From contig NZ_LMHH01000001.1 in the NCBI RefSeq assembly GCF_001427865.1, positions 1,984,001-2,048,000 of the forward strand: DNA of 64,000 bases, written 5' to 3'. Origin of the DNA: Altererythrobacter sp. Root672 (lineage in GTDB: Bacteria > Pseudomonadota > Alphaproteobacteria > Sphingomonadales > Sphingomonadaceae). The notes below the pieces were generated by a model. It searched no databases. It had not been told where the DNA came from and worked only from the letters and a program-made list of their open reading frames with translations. The position numbers and the translations under genes were made by a program. This document shows positions 42,945 through 53,120 of the stretch, in pieces; the first letter of the stretch is position 1; each line of letters opens with the position of its first letter.

Positions 42945-43904
42945 TTACCACCGGCCCACTCGCTTGATTTCCCATTCCAACGTCACGCCCTGGCTTTCCG
43001 AGACACGACGACGAACCTCTTCGCCAAGGGTTTCGATGTCGGCGCTAGTGGCCTCGCCGGTGTTGATGAGGAAATTGGCATGCTTCTCGCTGACTTGTGC
43101 CCCGCCGATCTTGAGCCCCCGGCATCCGGCCGCGTCGACCAGCCGCCAGGCCTTGTCGCCGGCTGGGTTCTTGAAGGTCGAGCCGCCCGTCTTGCTGCGC
43201 AGCGGCTGGCTCTCTTCGCGCGCCTGGGCGATGCGATCCATTTCGGCGCCGATGACTTTCGGATCGCCGGGCGTGCCTTTGAAGCGCGCCGAGACGACGA
43301 TCGCGCCCTCCGGCAAGTCCGAATGGCGATAGGTGTAATGGAGATCTGCCGCTGGCACGGTGATCAGCGTGCCGTCAGGCAGCGCCACGTCGCAATCGAT
43401 CAGGATATCCGCCACCTCTCGCCCGTAGGCGCCACCGTTCATGCGCACGAAGCCACCGACTGTGCCAGGGATACCGCGCAGGAACTCGAGCCCCGCAATA
43501 CCCGCGTCGCGCGCAGTCGAGGATACGAGGATTCCACTAGCGCCGCCGCCGCACTCGAGGACCTGATCGCGCAGCACTTCGACGGTCGCGAAAGCCTTGC
43601 CCAGCCGCACGACCACGCCCGGGATGCCGCCGTCGCGTATGATCAGGTTAGAGCCAAGACCAAGCGCCATGACAGGCGTGCCTTCGTCGAGGCGGCACAA
43701 GAACGAGACCAGGTCGTCGGTGTCGGCCGGCTCGAACAACCAATCCGCCGCTCCACCGCTCTTGAACCACACGAGCTTGTCGAGCGGTGCGTCTTCGGAG
43801 AGCTTGCCGCGCACTTCGCTCGGCACCCAGCCGTCAAAGGTGCGGTCGGAATCGGAACCCGGCGCGGCACATTCGGAATGTTGGCTGTCGGGCTGGCGGG
43901 TCAT
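42945..43904 (-). CDS. murB: UDP-N-acetylenolpyruvoylglucosamine reductase
   Basis: 319 residues from the ATG at 43904, overlapping the murC stop (ATGA). It reduces UDP-GlcNAc-enolpyruvate to UDP-MurNAc with FAD and NADPH. FAD-binding motifs: [20 protein letters not shown] and [20 protein letters not shown]. The catalytic region [20 protein letters not shown] and ISEKHANF-type [16 protein letters not shown] mark the type I enzyme (type IIa style without the extra Tyr loop). Next, after the palindrome, is ddl. Confidence 0.97.
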   Translation of the reverse strand: MTRQPDSQHSECAAPGSDSDRTFDGWVPSEVRGKLSEDAPLDKLVWFKSGGAADWLFEPADTDDLVSFLCRLDEGTPVMALGLGSNLIIRDGGIPGVVVRLGKAFATVEVLRDQVLECGGGASGILVSSTARDAGIAGLEFLRGIPGTVGGFVRMNGGAYGREVADILIDCDVALPDGTLITVPAADLHYTYRHSDLPEGAIVVSARFKGTPGDPKVIGAEMDRIAQAREESQPLRSKTGGSTFKNPAGDKAWRLVDAAGCRGLKIGGAQVSEKHANFLINTGEATSADIETLGEEVRRRVSESQGVTLEWEIKRVGRW

Positions 43905-45364
43905 ACCGCCCCCTCGACCACCGCGCCGGCTTGGCGCGCGGAAACTTCCGCTGCCAGGCCTGCTGCCCACTTGGTGATGTCACCGGCACCGAGACAAACC
44001 ACGATGTCACCGGGCTGGACCAGGCCTGCGAGGCGGTCGGCCAGGTCAGCGGGGCCGGAAACCTCGGCTGCCGAGCGATGGCCCAGATCCTTCAGGCCCT
44101 TGACCAGCGCCGAGGCATCGACACCCGCAATCGGTGCCTCGCCGGCCGTGTAGACCGGGGCGACGAAGACCACGTCGGCGTCATTGAAGCAGCTCTGAAA
44201 CTCACCCATCAGGTCGCGCAGCCGCGTGAAGCGGTGCGGCTGTGCAACCGCGATCACACGCCCCTTCGCCGCCTCGCGCGCCGCCGAAAGCACGGCGCGG
44301 ATTTCCACCGGATGGTGCGCATAATCGTCGATCACCGTCGCGCCGGAGACTTCACCGACACGGGTAAAGCGCCGCCGTACGCCCCCGAAGCGGGAGAAGC
44401 CGGTGCGAATGACTTCGTCATCGCAACCAAGTTCGTTGGCAACGGCGATGGCTGCCAACGCGTTCTGCACGTTGTGCCGCCCCGGCATCGGCAAGGCGAT
44501 GTCGGCGATGCGCCGGCGATTGCCGTCACGGTCGGTGTGGATGGCGTCGAACAGGTTGCCGATGCCGGAGTCCTGCTGGCGAATGTTCTCGGCCGACCAG
44601 TCTGCCTGAGCCGAGAAGCCATAAGTCACGACGCGCCGGTCGCGAACGCGGGCAATGACCTTCTGCACTTCCGGATGATCGACGCACAGCACCGCGGCGC
44701 CGTAGAAGGGCACGTTCTCGATGAACTCGACGAACGCCTCTTTCACAGCGTCGAAGCTGCCGTAATGGTCGAGATGCTCGGGATCGATGTTGGTTACCAC
44801 CGCGATCGTGCCGTCGAGGCGCAGGAAGCTGCCGTCGCTTTCGTCGGCTTCAACCACCATCCACTCGCTGTCGCCGAGCCGGGCGTTGGAGCCGTAGCTC
44901 TCGATGATCCCGCCGTTGATCACAGTCGGGTCGACACCGCCGGCATCAAGCAAGGCGGCGACCATGGAGGTTGTCGTGGTCTTGCCGTGCGTACCCGCGA
45001 CGGCAACCGTACGCTTTAGGCGCATCAGTTCGGCCAGCATTTCCGCACGCCGCACGACTGGGACGCGCGCGTCGAGCGCCGCGGCGACTTCCGGATTGTC
45101 GCGCTTCACTGCGGTCGAGGTGACCACGACCGCCGCACCGCCGAGATTGGCGGCGTCATGGCCGATCATGACCTTGATCCCACGCGCGCGGAGCCGTTCG
45201 ACCGAGGCGCTCTCCGAAATGTCCGAGCCCTGCACCGTGTAGCCGAGGTTGTTCATCACTTCGGCGATGCCGGACATGCCGATGCCGCCGATGCCGACGA
45301 AATGGATCGTGCCGATGTCGGTCGGCATCCGCCCGCCGCTGGACTGTCGGAGAGCGCGGTTCAT
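43901..45364 (-). CDS. murC: UDP-N-acetylmuramate-L-alanine ligase
   Basis: 487 residues from the ATG at 45364 (overlaps the murG stop). It adds L-Ala to UDP-MurNAc. N-terminal [20 protein letters not shown] loop [17 protein letters not shown]; Mur ligase body [16 protein letters not shown] and C-terminal [19 protein letters not shown]. All key motifs present; length normal. Coupled by 4-nt overlaps on both sides. Confidence 0.98.
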   Translation of the reverse strand: MNRALRQSSGGRMPTDIGTIHFVGIGGIGMSGIAEVMNNLGYTVQGSDISESASVERLRARGIKVMIGHDAANLGGAAVVVTSTAVKRDNPEVAAALDARVPVVRRAEMLAELMRLKRTVAVAGTHGKTTTTSMVAALLDAGGVDPTVINGGIIESYGSNARLGDSEWMVVEADESDGSFLRLDGTIAVVTNIDPEHLDHYGSFDAVKEAFVEFIENVPFYGAAVLCVDHPEVQKVIARVRDRRVVTYGFSAQADWSAENIRQQDSGIGNLFDAIHTDRDGNRRRIADIALPMPGRHNVQNALAAIAVANELGCDDEVIRTGFSRFGGVRRRFTRVGEVSGATVIDDYAHHPVEIRAVLSAAREAAKGRVIAVAQPHRFTRLRDLMGEFQSCFNDADVVFVAPVYTAGEAPIAGVDASALVKGLKDLGHRSAAEVSGPADLADRLAGLVQPGDIVVCLGAGDITKWAAGLAAEVSARQAGAVVEGAV

Positions 45365-46524
45365 GCCAGCGCCTCCCGCCCTTCGTGAACCCCTTCGCCG
45401 GCCGCGCGGATCACATCCTGGATCGGCGCCGCACCGAAGCTCTCGACCAGGTCGGCCAAGTCGCTCGCCGCCTTGGGACGGCCGCAGTTCCACGCCGCGT
45501 GCGCCGCGTTGGCCAGGGTTTCCGGATGCTGCGCCATGGCGTTGATCTGCTTGGCCAGTTCCTTGGCGGTGAAGTTGTGCTGCCGGATCGAGCGCGCGCC
45601 GCCGGCCTTGACGATCTCGCGCACGTTGGCGGCCTGATGGTCATCGGTCGCGATCGGCAGCGGGACCAGGATCGCGGGCCGGCCTACCGCTGTCAGTTCG
45701 GCAATGGTCGAGGCTCCGGCCCGGCCGATGAACAGATGCGCATCGGCAAGCCGCACGTGCATGTCTTCGAAATAGGTTCCAAGCTCTGCCGGGATGCCAT
45801 GGTTGGCATAACGGTCACGCACAGCGTCGAGATCTTCGGCGCGGCATTGCTGGATGACCTGCAGGCGCGAACGCAGCGCGGGGGCGAGCATCGAGAGACC
45901 GTCAGGCACGATCTCCGACAGAACCCGCGCACCCTGGCTGCCGCCGGTCACCAGCACGCGCATCAGACCTTCGTCGGTGAAGGCCGGAAACGGCTCGTCG
46001 CGCAGGGCGAGAACCGCGGGCCGTACCGGATTGCCGACGAGGTGGACCTTCGGCAGGTACTTCGGCTTGAGCCGGTCGACGTCCGGATAGGCGGTAGCGA
46101 TCGCGCTCACACGGCCGGCCAGCAGCCGGTTCACCCGGCCGAGGACCGCGTTCTGTTCGTGGATCACCGAGGGAATGCCTGCCGACCGCGCGGCCAGTAG
46201 CGCAGGCAACGCCGGATAGCCGCCGAAACCGACCACAGCGCTAGGCTCAAAGCTATCGTAAAGGCGCAGCGCCATGCGCCGCCCTTCGAGCACGGACGCA
46301 ATCGCCGACGGCCAACGCAGCGGGTTCTTGCCGAACCGCCCTGCGGGCAGGACGTGCGCCGGCAGGAAATCGGGCTTGCCCGGAATCTCGGCGCCGCGCT
46401 CGTCGGTGATCAGCGCCACGTGGTGGCCGCGCCGTTCGAGCTCATGCGCAAGCGCGAAGGCGGGCGTCAGGTGCCCGCCGGTGCCTCCTGCTGCGAGAAC
46501 ATAGTGCCGCGAAACCGGGCTCAT
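45361..46524 (-). CDS. murG: Undecaprenyl-PP-MurNAc-pentapeptide GlcNAc transferase
   Basis: 387 residues, GT28 glycosyltransferase that turns lipid I into lipid II on the inner face of the membrane. Motifs: [20 protein letters not shown] (N-terminal lipid-substrate loop), [35 protein letters not shown] and [20 protein letters not shown] (donor site). Starts and ends with ATGA overlaps. Length somewhat above the E. coli protein but normal in alphaproteobacteria. Confidence 0.97.
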   Translation of the reverse strand: MSPVSRHYVLAAGGTGGHLTPAFALAHELERRGHHVALITDERGAEIPGKPDFLPAHVLPAGRFGKNPLRWPSAIASVLEGRRMALRLYDSFEPSAVVGFGGYPALPALLAARSAGIPSVIHEQNAVLGRVNRLLAGRVSAIATAYPDVDRLKPKYLPKVHLVGNPVRPAVLALRDEPFPAFTDEGLMRVLVTGGSQGARVLSEIVPDGLSMLAPALRSRLQVIQQCRAEDLDAVRDRYANHGIPAELGTYFEDMHVRLADAHLFIGRAGASTIAELTAVGRPAILVPLPIATDDHQAANVREIVKAGGARSIRQHNFTAKELAKQINAMAQHPETLANAAHAAWNCGRPKAASDLADLVESFGAAPIQDVIRAAGEGVHEGREALA

Positions 46525-47765
46525 CGCCGAACCTCCCCATCGGCGCGACCGAGTGGGCTGATCTCGATAGCACCGCGCCAGTCAAACTTTTCACGGCTCA
46601 GATAGGGGTTGCGGCGAGTGATGGCTAGCAACAGTCCGACCAGGAAACACTGGGCGATCGTCGACGAGCCGCCATAGCTGACCAGCGGCAAAGTCAGGCC
46701 CTTCGAAGGAAACAGCTGCAGGTTGACCAGAATGTTGACGAACGCCTGTCCGCCGAACAGCGCGGTAAGGCCGGTGGCGGCCAACAGGATGAACAGGTTG
46801 TCCTCGTCCACCAGGCGGACGAGCACCCGAACCACGATCGCGAGATAGATCAACACCACAACGGCGCAGGTCAGCAGGCCGAATTCCTCACCGATGACCG
46901 AGAAGATGTAGTCGGTATGGGCTTCAGGCAGGATCATCTTGCGCGTGCCCAGCCACAGGCCGGAGCCGGTCCAGCCCCCAGCCATCAGAGTCCGGCTGGC
47001 GAGGTCTACCTGGTCGAACGCCGTACCGCCGCCGAGGAAGGAATCGATGCGGTGGCGCGCGTTGTCGTAGAACGTATAGGCCAGCGCGAGCCCGCCCACG
47101 CCCACGCCGAAGAGCACGCCAACGCGCTGCATCGGCAAGCCGGCCAGGACCACCAGCACGAACCAGCAGCCAACGAACAGGATCGCGTCGCCAAGGTTCG
47201 GCTGGATCATCAGCAGCACCACCACGGTGCCGACGAAAATCGCGCTAAGCGGGATGACCGGCAATTCCGCGTCGCGAGCGCGCCAGGACAACACCCAGGC
47301 GCATGCCACTGCGAAGGCCGGCTTGAGGAATTCGCTCGGCTGGAAGCGAATGCCGAGGTCGAGCCAGCGGCGCGCGCCATTCACCTCGGTGCCGATCATG
47401 GGCACGAGCAGCATGGCAAAGATCATTGCCGCGCTCATCAGGATCGAGCCCCGCCGCACAAGCTCGCGCGGCATGAGCGAGGTCCCGAGCAGCACGATAA
47501 GCCCGAGGAACTGCCAGCGCAGATGCAGCCAGAAGAAGTACAGATCGGGCAGGTGCGCCGTGCCCGAAAGGCGGCGCGCGCTGGCGGGTGACGCGGCAGC
47601 GACCGAGATCGCCCCGACCGTCATCAACGCCAGGACCAAGGCCAGCAGGACGCGGTCGACCTCGCGCCACCAAACCTTCAGCTGGCGCTTGCGGCTCTGC
47701 GGGAATTGCGCGGGAGGAGCGGACCTTTCGCCCGGCCGCGGAACGTAGGGACGTACCGGGGTCAT
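46521..47765 (-). CDS. ftsW: Peptidoglycan glycosyltransferase FtsW (SEDS)
   Basis: 414 residues from the ATG at 47765 (overlaps the murD stop). A polar N-terminus (PYVPRPGERSAPPAQFPQSR) is followed by ten membrane spans. SEDS signature: GTEVNGARRWLDLGIRFQPS and PLVSYGGSSTIAQCFLVGLL. It polymerises lipid II at the septum together with FtsI. A longer in-frame start (TTG at 47786) is less likely. Confidence 0.97.
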   Translation of the reverse strand: MTPVRPYVPRPGERSAPPAQFPQSRKRQLKVWWREVDRVLLALVLALMTVGAISVAAASPASARRLSGTAHLPDLYFFWLHLRWQFLGLIVLLGTSLMPRELVRRGSILMSAAMIFAMLLVPMIGTEVNGARRWLDLGIRFQPSEFLKPAFAVACAWVLSWRARDAELPVIPLSAIFVGTVVVLLMIQPNLGDAILFVGCWFVLVVLAGLPMQRVGVLFGVGVGGLALAYTFYDNARHRIDSFLGGGTAFDQVDLASRTLMAGGWTGSGLWLGTRKMILPEAHTDYIFSVIGEEFGLLTCAVVVLIYLAIVVRVLVRLVDEDNLFILLAATGLTALFGGQAFVNILVNLQLFPSKGLTLPLVSYGGSSTIAQCFLVGLLLAITRRNPYLSREKFDWRGAIEISPLGRADGEVRR

Positions 47766-49120
47766 GCCGGGGAATTCGCTGTGCAAGGCTCTCCGTCGGC
47801 TTCAGCGTCACCAGTCAGCTGAGCGACGAGTTTCCTGAAAGTGTCGCCGCGCGTCTCGTAGTCGCGAAACTGGTCGAAGCTGGCGCAGGCCGGAGAAAGC
47901 AGGATGACATCGCCAGGCCGTGCCGCGGCCATCGCACGAGTGGTGGCCTCGCACAGCATCTCGCAACGCTGGACCTGCATGAACGGTTCGAGAAGCTCGG
48001 CAAAGCGCGGCCCGGCCTCACCGATCGTGTAGGCAGCCGCGACATTGCCGAAGTTCGGGGCGCACTCGTCAAGATCGTCGCCCTTGGGCAGGCCGCCGCA
48101 AATCCAGTGCACGCGCCGGTCCGGATTGGGCGGGAATGCGGCGAGCGCCGGGGCGGTAGAGGCCGGATTGGTCGCCTTGCTGTCGTTGATGAATAGCACG
48201 CCATCGAATTCGCCCAGGCGCTCCATCCGGTGCGGCAGGCCGCGGAAGCTGGCGAGACCGGCCAGTATCTGCTCGAGACTGAGCCCCAGGTCGAGCGCCA
48301 TGGCTCCGGCGATAGCGGCGTTCTGCAGGTTGTGCGGGCCTTGCAGCGAGGGCCAGTTGCTCTGGCCTTCCTTCCAGAACGGTATGCGCGCGCACACCGC
48401 CCGGCCCTGCGGCCGCCGAAGCACTTCCTGCCGCTGGATCGCGGTTGTCGGAGCATCCGCGCAACCGAAGATCGCGAAATTGCCCTCGCTCTGCATCGCA
48501 AACAGCTTGGCCTTTGACGCGGCGTAGGAGGCAAAGCCGTCATACCGGTCGAGATGGTCGGGCGTGATGTTGGTCAGCCCGGTGGCTTCGCAATCGAGCG
48601 AGAAGGTGATGTCGATCTGATAGCTCGACAGCTCGAGCACGTAGACGCCGCCTTCGGGCAGCGGATCCTGCGCCAGGATGGGCAGGCCGATGTTGCCGCC
48701 CATGCGCGCCGGCAGGCCAGCGGACTCGATCAGGTGATGGAGCAGCGCCGTCGTGGTCGACTTGCCGTTGGTTCCGGTGATTGCCGCTACGCGGTGCGGC
48801 GGCAGGTCGCCGCGCGCCTGCGCGAACAGCTCGACATCGCCGATCAACGGCACACCGGCCGCCTGGGCGCGAGCCACGATCGGGTGGGTGTTGAGTGGGA
48901 CTCCAGGACTGACGACGACGCCGTCGAAGCCAGCAAGGTCGATCAGCAGCGGGTCGGCAATGGTCGCCCGGCCTGCCAGTTCGTCCCGCGGGCCCTCGCG
49001 GCGATCCCAGGCGGTTACCTCCGCCCCGCTCGCCAGCAGGCTCTCGACAGTCGCCATGCCCGAGCGCGCCAGCCCCAGCACGACATAGCGTTTGCCGCGG
49101 AAGGCGCTGCTGACGATCAT
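47762..49120 (-). CDS. murD: UDP-N-acetylmuramoylalanine-D-glutamate ligase
   Basis: 452 residues. It adds D-Glu to UDP-MurNAc-L-Ala. N-terminal Rossmann-like [23 protein letters not shown] loop [40 protein letters not shown]-terminal [20 protein letters not shown] and [20 protein letters not shown], the MurD tail signature. Overlaps mraY upstream and ftsW downstream by 4 nt. Confidence 0.98.
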   Translation of the reverse strand: MIVSSAFRGKRYVVLGLARSGMATVESLLASGAEVTAWDRREGPRDELAGRATIADPLLIDLAGFDGVVVSPGVPLNTHPIVARAQAAGVPLIGDVELFAQARGDLPPHRVAAITGTNGKSTTTALLHHLIESAGLPARMGGNIGLPILAQDPLPEGGVYVLELSSYQIDITFSLDCEATGLTNITPDHLDRYDGFASYAASKAKLFAMQSEGNFAIFGCADAPTTAIQRQEVLRRPQGRAVCARIPFWKEGQSNWPSLQGPHNLQNAAIAGAMALDLGLSLEQILAGLASFRGLPHRMERLGEFDGVLFINDSKATNPASTAPALAAFPPNPDRRVHWICGGLPKGDDLDECAPNFGNVAAAYTIGEAGPRFAELLEPFMQVQRCEMLCEATTRAMAAARPGDVILLSPACASFDQFRDYETRGDTFRKLVAQLTGDAEADGEPCTANSPA

Positions 49121-50187
49121 CGGACTTTCAGCGTGGCGAGGCCCAGCACGGCGAGCACGATAGCGATGATCCAGAAGCGGATCACCACGGTCGACTCTTT
49201 CCAGCCGAGTTGTTCGAAATGGTGGTGGATCGGAGCCATGCGGAAGATCCGCTTGCCGGTGCGCTTGAACCAGAAGACCTGGATGATCACGCTGGCCGTC
49301 TCGATCACGAACAGCCCGCCGATGATGAGCAGCACGATCTCGTGCTGGGTCGCCACGGCGATTGCGCCGAGCGCGCCACCCAATGCGAGCGAGCCGGTAT
49401 CACCCATGAACACCGCCGCTGGTGGCGCATTGAACCACAGGAAGGCGAGGCCCGCCCCCATGATCCCGGCGCAGAGTATCGCCAGTTCACCCGCACCAGG
49501 CACGTGCGGAATGCCGAGGTAGCTCGAATAGTCCACGCGGCCGACGAGGTAGCAGATCAGCATGAACGCGCCCGCGGCGATAACCACTGGCATGGTCGCC
49601 AGGCCATCGAGGCCGTCAGTCAAGTTCACCGCGTTGCCGAAGCCCACGATCACCGTCGCCGCGAAGACGTAGTAGAGCGGGCCGAGCGGGATGTACCGAC
49701 CCGTCAGGAACGGGACGTAAAGGTTCGTGCTCACCTGATCGATGATGATCCAGGCCGCCACGCCGGCGACGATGAATTCCAGCAGCAGCCGGACTTTGCC
49801 CGAAACACCCTTGTGGCTGCGCTTGGTGACCTTGTCGAAATCGTCGAGGAACCCGATCAGGCCGAAACCGCCGGTTACCGCGAGGCACGCCCACACGAGC
49901 GGGTTGCGCGGATCCATCCAGATCAGCATCGAAACGACCAGTGAGGTCAGGATCATCAGCCCGCCCATCGTCGGCGTGCCGACCTTGGCGAGGTGCGTCT
50001 GCGGACCGTCGGTTCGGATCGGCTGGCCCTTGCCCTGGCGCACGCGCAGCAGGTTGATGAACCGCGGACCGATCAGCAGGCCCAGCGCCAGCGCGGTCAG
50101 CATCGTCGCCCCGGCACGGAACGACTGGTAACGAACCAGGTTAAGCAGACCTTCGAAATTGAGCCATTCAGCTAGCAGATACAGCAT
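49117..50187 (-). CDS. mraY: Phospho-MurNAc-pentapeptide translocase
   Basis: 356 residues, ten membrane spans. It transfers phospho-MurNAc-pentapeptide to undecaprenyl phosphate, giving lipid I. Catalytic Asp motifs are [19 protein letters not shown] (cytoplasmic loop 2) and [13 protein letters not shown] (loop 3); the C-terminal [20 protein letters not shown] is the HHH loop. The 9-nt gap to murF is the only non-overlapping junction within the mur block apart from murB-ddl. Confidence 0.98.
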   Translation of the reverse strand: MLYLLAEWLNFEGLLNLVRYQSFRAGATMLTALALGLLIGPRFINLLRVRQGKGQPIRTDGPQTHLAKVGTPTMGGLMILTSLVVSMLIWMDPRNPLVWACLAVTGGFGLIGFLDDFDKVTKRSHKGVSGKVRLLLEFIVAGVAAWIIIDQVSTNLYVPFLTGRYIPLGPLYYVFAATVIVGFGNAVNLTDGLDGLATMPVVIAAGAFMLICYLVGRVDYSSYLGIPHVPGAGELAILCAGIMGAGLAFLWFNAPPAAVFMGDTGSLALGGALGAIAVATQHEIVLLIIGGLFVIETASVIIQVFWFKRTGKRIFRMAPIHHHFEQLGWKESTVVIRFWIIAIVLAVLGLATLKVR

Positions 50188-50196
50188 TCGAGCGGC

Positions 50197-51654
50197 TTAG
50201 CCCTCTCTGGCGGTGAAATGAGCAACGACCCTGCCCAGCCCCACTGAATTCGACCCCTTAACTAGCACTGCGTCGCCACTGGCAAGGCCGAATTCCTCGA
50301 GCGCGGCAATCGCTTCCCCGGGGTTTTCGCAATGAGCGTAGGTGATCGGATTGCCAAGCACTCCGTGCCCGCCTTTCCCCAACTCCCGCGCAAGGGCCTT
50401 CATTTCTTCGCCAACGAGCACGGCAAAGTCGACATTCGCGTGCAAAAGGGGTTCGACAAGCTGCGCATGGAAGCCGGCGGCGAAGTCGCCCAGTTCCTTC
50501 ATGCTGCCGAGCACCGCGATCCTGCGGCTGGCCGGAGTGGCGCCAAGCTGGCCGAGCGTGGCCCGCATCGAGGCCGGGTTCGCGTTGTAGCTTTCGTCGA
50601 TCAGCAGCGCATGACCGCCGGGTACGCGCAAACGATGGCGCGCGCCGCGGCCCTTGAGGCCACCCATCTCCGCCAGGGCGAGCCCGGCCGCGCCGAGGTC
50701 GCCGCCCGCAGCGTGGACCGCGGCCATGACGCAAAGCGAGTTGGACACCCAATGATCGCCCGGCTCGGCAACCGAGTAGCACAGCCGACGGTCGTCGATT
50801 GCAGCAGTGACCAGCGATCCGCCGTTCGCCGCTGGAATGGCGTCGAGCAGGCGAACCTGAGCCTCAGACGACTGTCCGAAGGCCAGGACCCGAGCACCGC
50901 GAGCCTCCGCTGCCGCGCGCAGCCGAGCGAAGTGCGGGCTGTCGGCGGGAATGACAGCAGTCCCTCCGGTTTCAAGTCCGCCGAAGATTTCCGCCTTGGC
51001 GTCGGCAATCGCTTCCTCGCTCCCGAGGTTCTCGATGTGGGCCGGGGCAATGGTGGTGATGACGGCAACATGGGGACGCACCTGAGCCGTCAGGCCAGCG
51101 ATCTCGCCGGGGTGGTTCATGCCCATCTCGAACACGCCGAAGCGGCTGCGCGAAGACATGCGTGACAGGCTGAGAGGGACGCCGACATGGTTGTTGTAGC
51201 TGCGGACCGAACGGTGCGCCGCACCCTTGCTGGTACGCTCCAGCGACGCGAAGATCGCCTCCTTCACACCGGTCTTGCCGACCGAACCGGTGACCCCGAT
51301 CACACAGGCCGACGCACGGTCTCGGGCCGTTTTTGCAAGAACCTCAAGCGCCCTTGAGGTGTCTTCCACAAGCACGTGCGGCTGCTCGATCGGACGGTCG
51401 ACGATGGCGGCCGTCGCTCCGTTCGCGAAGGCCTTGTCGAGGTAGAGATGCCCGTCGAGGCTTTCGCCCTTGAGGGCAAAGAACAGGTCGCCCGAACGCA
51501 CGTCGCGCGAATCCATTTCCACCCCGGCGACCTGGAAATCGCCGCTGGCCGTTCCGCCCGTTGCGTTGGCAATCTCCTCGGCAGTCCAGAGGGCGAGGCG
51601 CTGGCGGTCCCGCCCTTCGTTGGGCCAGCGAAGGGTCTTCAGCAACGCATTCAT
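50197..51654 (-). CDS. murF: UDP-MurNAc-tripeptide D-alanyl-D-alanine ligase
   Basis: 485 residues from the ATG at 51654, overlapping the murE stop. It adds D-Ala-D-Ala to the tripeptide. ATP loop GVTGSVGKTGVKEAI; FEMGMNHPGEIAGLTAQVRP; LLIDESYNANPASMRATLGQ and GSNSVGLGRVV. All MurF signatures are present. The upstream 10-residue extension in frame is excluded because the ATGA overlap matches the rest of the cluster. Confidence 0.97.
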   Translation of the reverse strand: MNALLKTLRWPNEGRDRQRLALWTAEEIANATGGTASGDFQVAGVEMDSRDVRSGDLFFALKGESLDGHLYLDKAFANGATAAIVDRPIEQPHVLVEDTSRALEVLAKTARDRASACVIGVTGSVGKTGVKEAIFASLERTSKGAAHRSVRSYNNHVGVPLSLSRMSSRSRFGVFEMGMNHPGEIAGLTAQVRPHVAVITTIAPAHIENLGSEEAIADAKAEIFGGLETGGTAVIPADSPHFARLRAAAEARGARVLAFGQSSEAQVRLLDAIPAANGGSLVTAAIDDRRLCYSVAEPGDHWVSNSLCVMAAVHAAGGDLGAAGLALAEMGGLKGRGARHRLRVPGGHALLIDESYNANPASMRATLGQLGATPASRRIAVLGSMKELGDFAAGFHAQLVEPLLHANVDFAVLVGEEMKALARELGKGGHGVLGNPITYAHCENPGEAIAALEEFGLASGDAVLVKGSNSVGLGRVVAHFTAREG

Positions 51655-53120
51655 CCATTGGCTCCTGCCAGCGCGGCGGCACATTCACGCGCCACGGTAA
51701 CGTCGTCGAACGGCAAGATCCGCATCGTCTCACCCGAGCCGATGATCTGCCCCTGTTCATGCCCCTTGCCCGCAATCAGGACGATGTCATCGCCCCGGGC
51801 TTCGTCGATAGCCGCGGCAATCGCATCGCGCCGATTGCCGATCTCGCGCGCAGCGGGTGCGCCGGCGAGGATCTGCAAACGGATCGCGGCGGGATCTTCG
51901 CCGCGCGGATTGTCGTCGGTCACGATAACCAGTTCAGAATGCCGCGCTGCGACTTCGCCCATCTGGGCGCGCTTGCCGATGTCGCGGTCACCACCGGCGC
52001 CGAAGACGGTAATCAGTCGCCCGGCCAGATGCGGGCGAAGCGCGTCAATAGCCGCGCCGAGCGCGTCAGGGGTATGGGCATAGTCGACATAGACCGGTGC
52101 GCCCGCTGCCGTGATCGCCGCCCGCTCAAGCCGCCCCCGCACAGGCTGCAACCGTCCGAGCGCATCGAACACGGCACCGGGTTCTCCACCCGTCGCCAGG
52201 ACCAGTCCGGCGGCGACCAGCGCATTGGCCACCTGGTAGGCACCGATCAACGGCAGGGTGACCTTGCGGCGCACACCTTCATACTCAAGCTCAAGTTCCT
52301 GGCCTAACTGGCCGGGTAAGCGGGAGAGCAGGCGGATCCCCTCGCCTTGCTCTCCCACCATGAAGAGGCGCAACCCCCGGGTCCGCGCCGCTTCCTGAGC
52401 CTTTTGGCTCCACGCATCGTCTGCCCAGATGACCGCCGTCCCGCCTTCGTCCACGACTTCGGTGAACAGGCGCATTTTGGCGGAGAAGTAGTCGTCCATG
52501 TCCGCGTGGTAATCGAGGTGATCGCGGGACAGGTTGGTGAAGGCCCCGGCGACAACCGGGAGGCCCTCGTTGCGATATTGCGAGAGCCCGTGGCTCGAAG
52601 CTTCGTAGGCGACGTGAGTCACGCCTTCGCGCGCGAGGCCGGTCATGTTCGACAGGAAAGTGACGATGTCGGGAGTCGTCAATCCGGTCGAGACACTGCC
52701 GTCCGGGGTGGTCACGCCAAGCGTTCCGATCGACGCCGCGCGTTGGCCGCACATGCGCCAGATCTGCCGGGTCATCTCGACCGTGGAGGTCTTGCCGTTG
52801 GTGCCGGTCACAGCAATCACGGTTTCCGGCACGGGGCGGAAGAACTGCGCGGCTAGGCGAGCGAAGGCCTGGCGTGGCTGGGCGTCAGCGAAATGGGCCG
52901 CGCCGCTCACCTCGGCTTGCGGCCTCGCGACGACAGCAATTGCGCCGGCGGAAACCGCTGCCGGGATGAAATCTTCGCCGTTGACGACCGAGCCCTGGAA
53001 GGCGCCGAACACGGTACCAGGAGCGACTTTGCGGTGATCGATCGCAAAGCCGGTAACCTCAAATTCACCATAACCGCCCGCGTCGAAGCCGGCGGCGGCG
53101 GCTAGGCGGGCGAGTTTCAT
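51651..53120 (-). CDS. murE: UDP-MurNAc-L-Ala-D-Glu-meso-diaminopimelate ligase
   Basis: 489 residues. ATP loop AVTGTNGKTSTVEMTRQIW; YEASSHGLSQYRNEGLPVVA; and TDDNPRGEDPAAIRLQILAG, in which the DNPR motif specifies meso-diaminopimelate rather than lysine as the third amino acid, so the wall should be Gram-negative DAP type. ATGA overlaps with ftsI and murF. Confidence 0.97.
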   Translation of the reverse strand: MKLARLAAAAGFDAGGYGEFEVTGFAIDHRKVAPGTVFGAFQGSVVNGEDFIPAAVSAGAIAVVARPQAEVSGAAHFADAQPRQAFARLAAQFFRPVPETVIAVTGTNGKTSTVEMTRQIWRMCGQRAASIGTLGVTTPDGSVSTGLTTPDIVTFLSNMTGLAREGVTHVAYEASSHGLSQYRNEGLPVVAGAFTNLSRDHLDYHADMDDYFSAKMRLFTEVVDEGGTAVIWADDAWSQKAQEAARTRGLRLFMVGEQGEGIRLLSRLPGQLGQELELEYEGVRRKVTLPLIGAYQVANALVAAGLVLATGGEPGAVFDALGRLQPVRGRLERAAITAAGAPVYVDYAHTPDALGAAIDALRPHLAGRLITVFGAGGDRDIGKRAQMGEVAARHSELVIVTDDNPRGEDPAAIRLQILAGAPAAREIGNRRDAIAAAIDEARGDDIVLIAGKGHEQGQIIGSGETMRILPFDDVTVARECAAALAGANG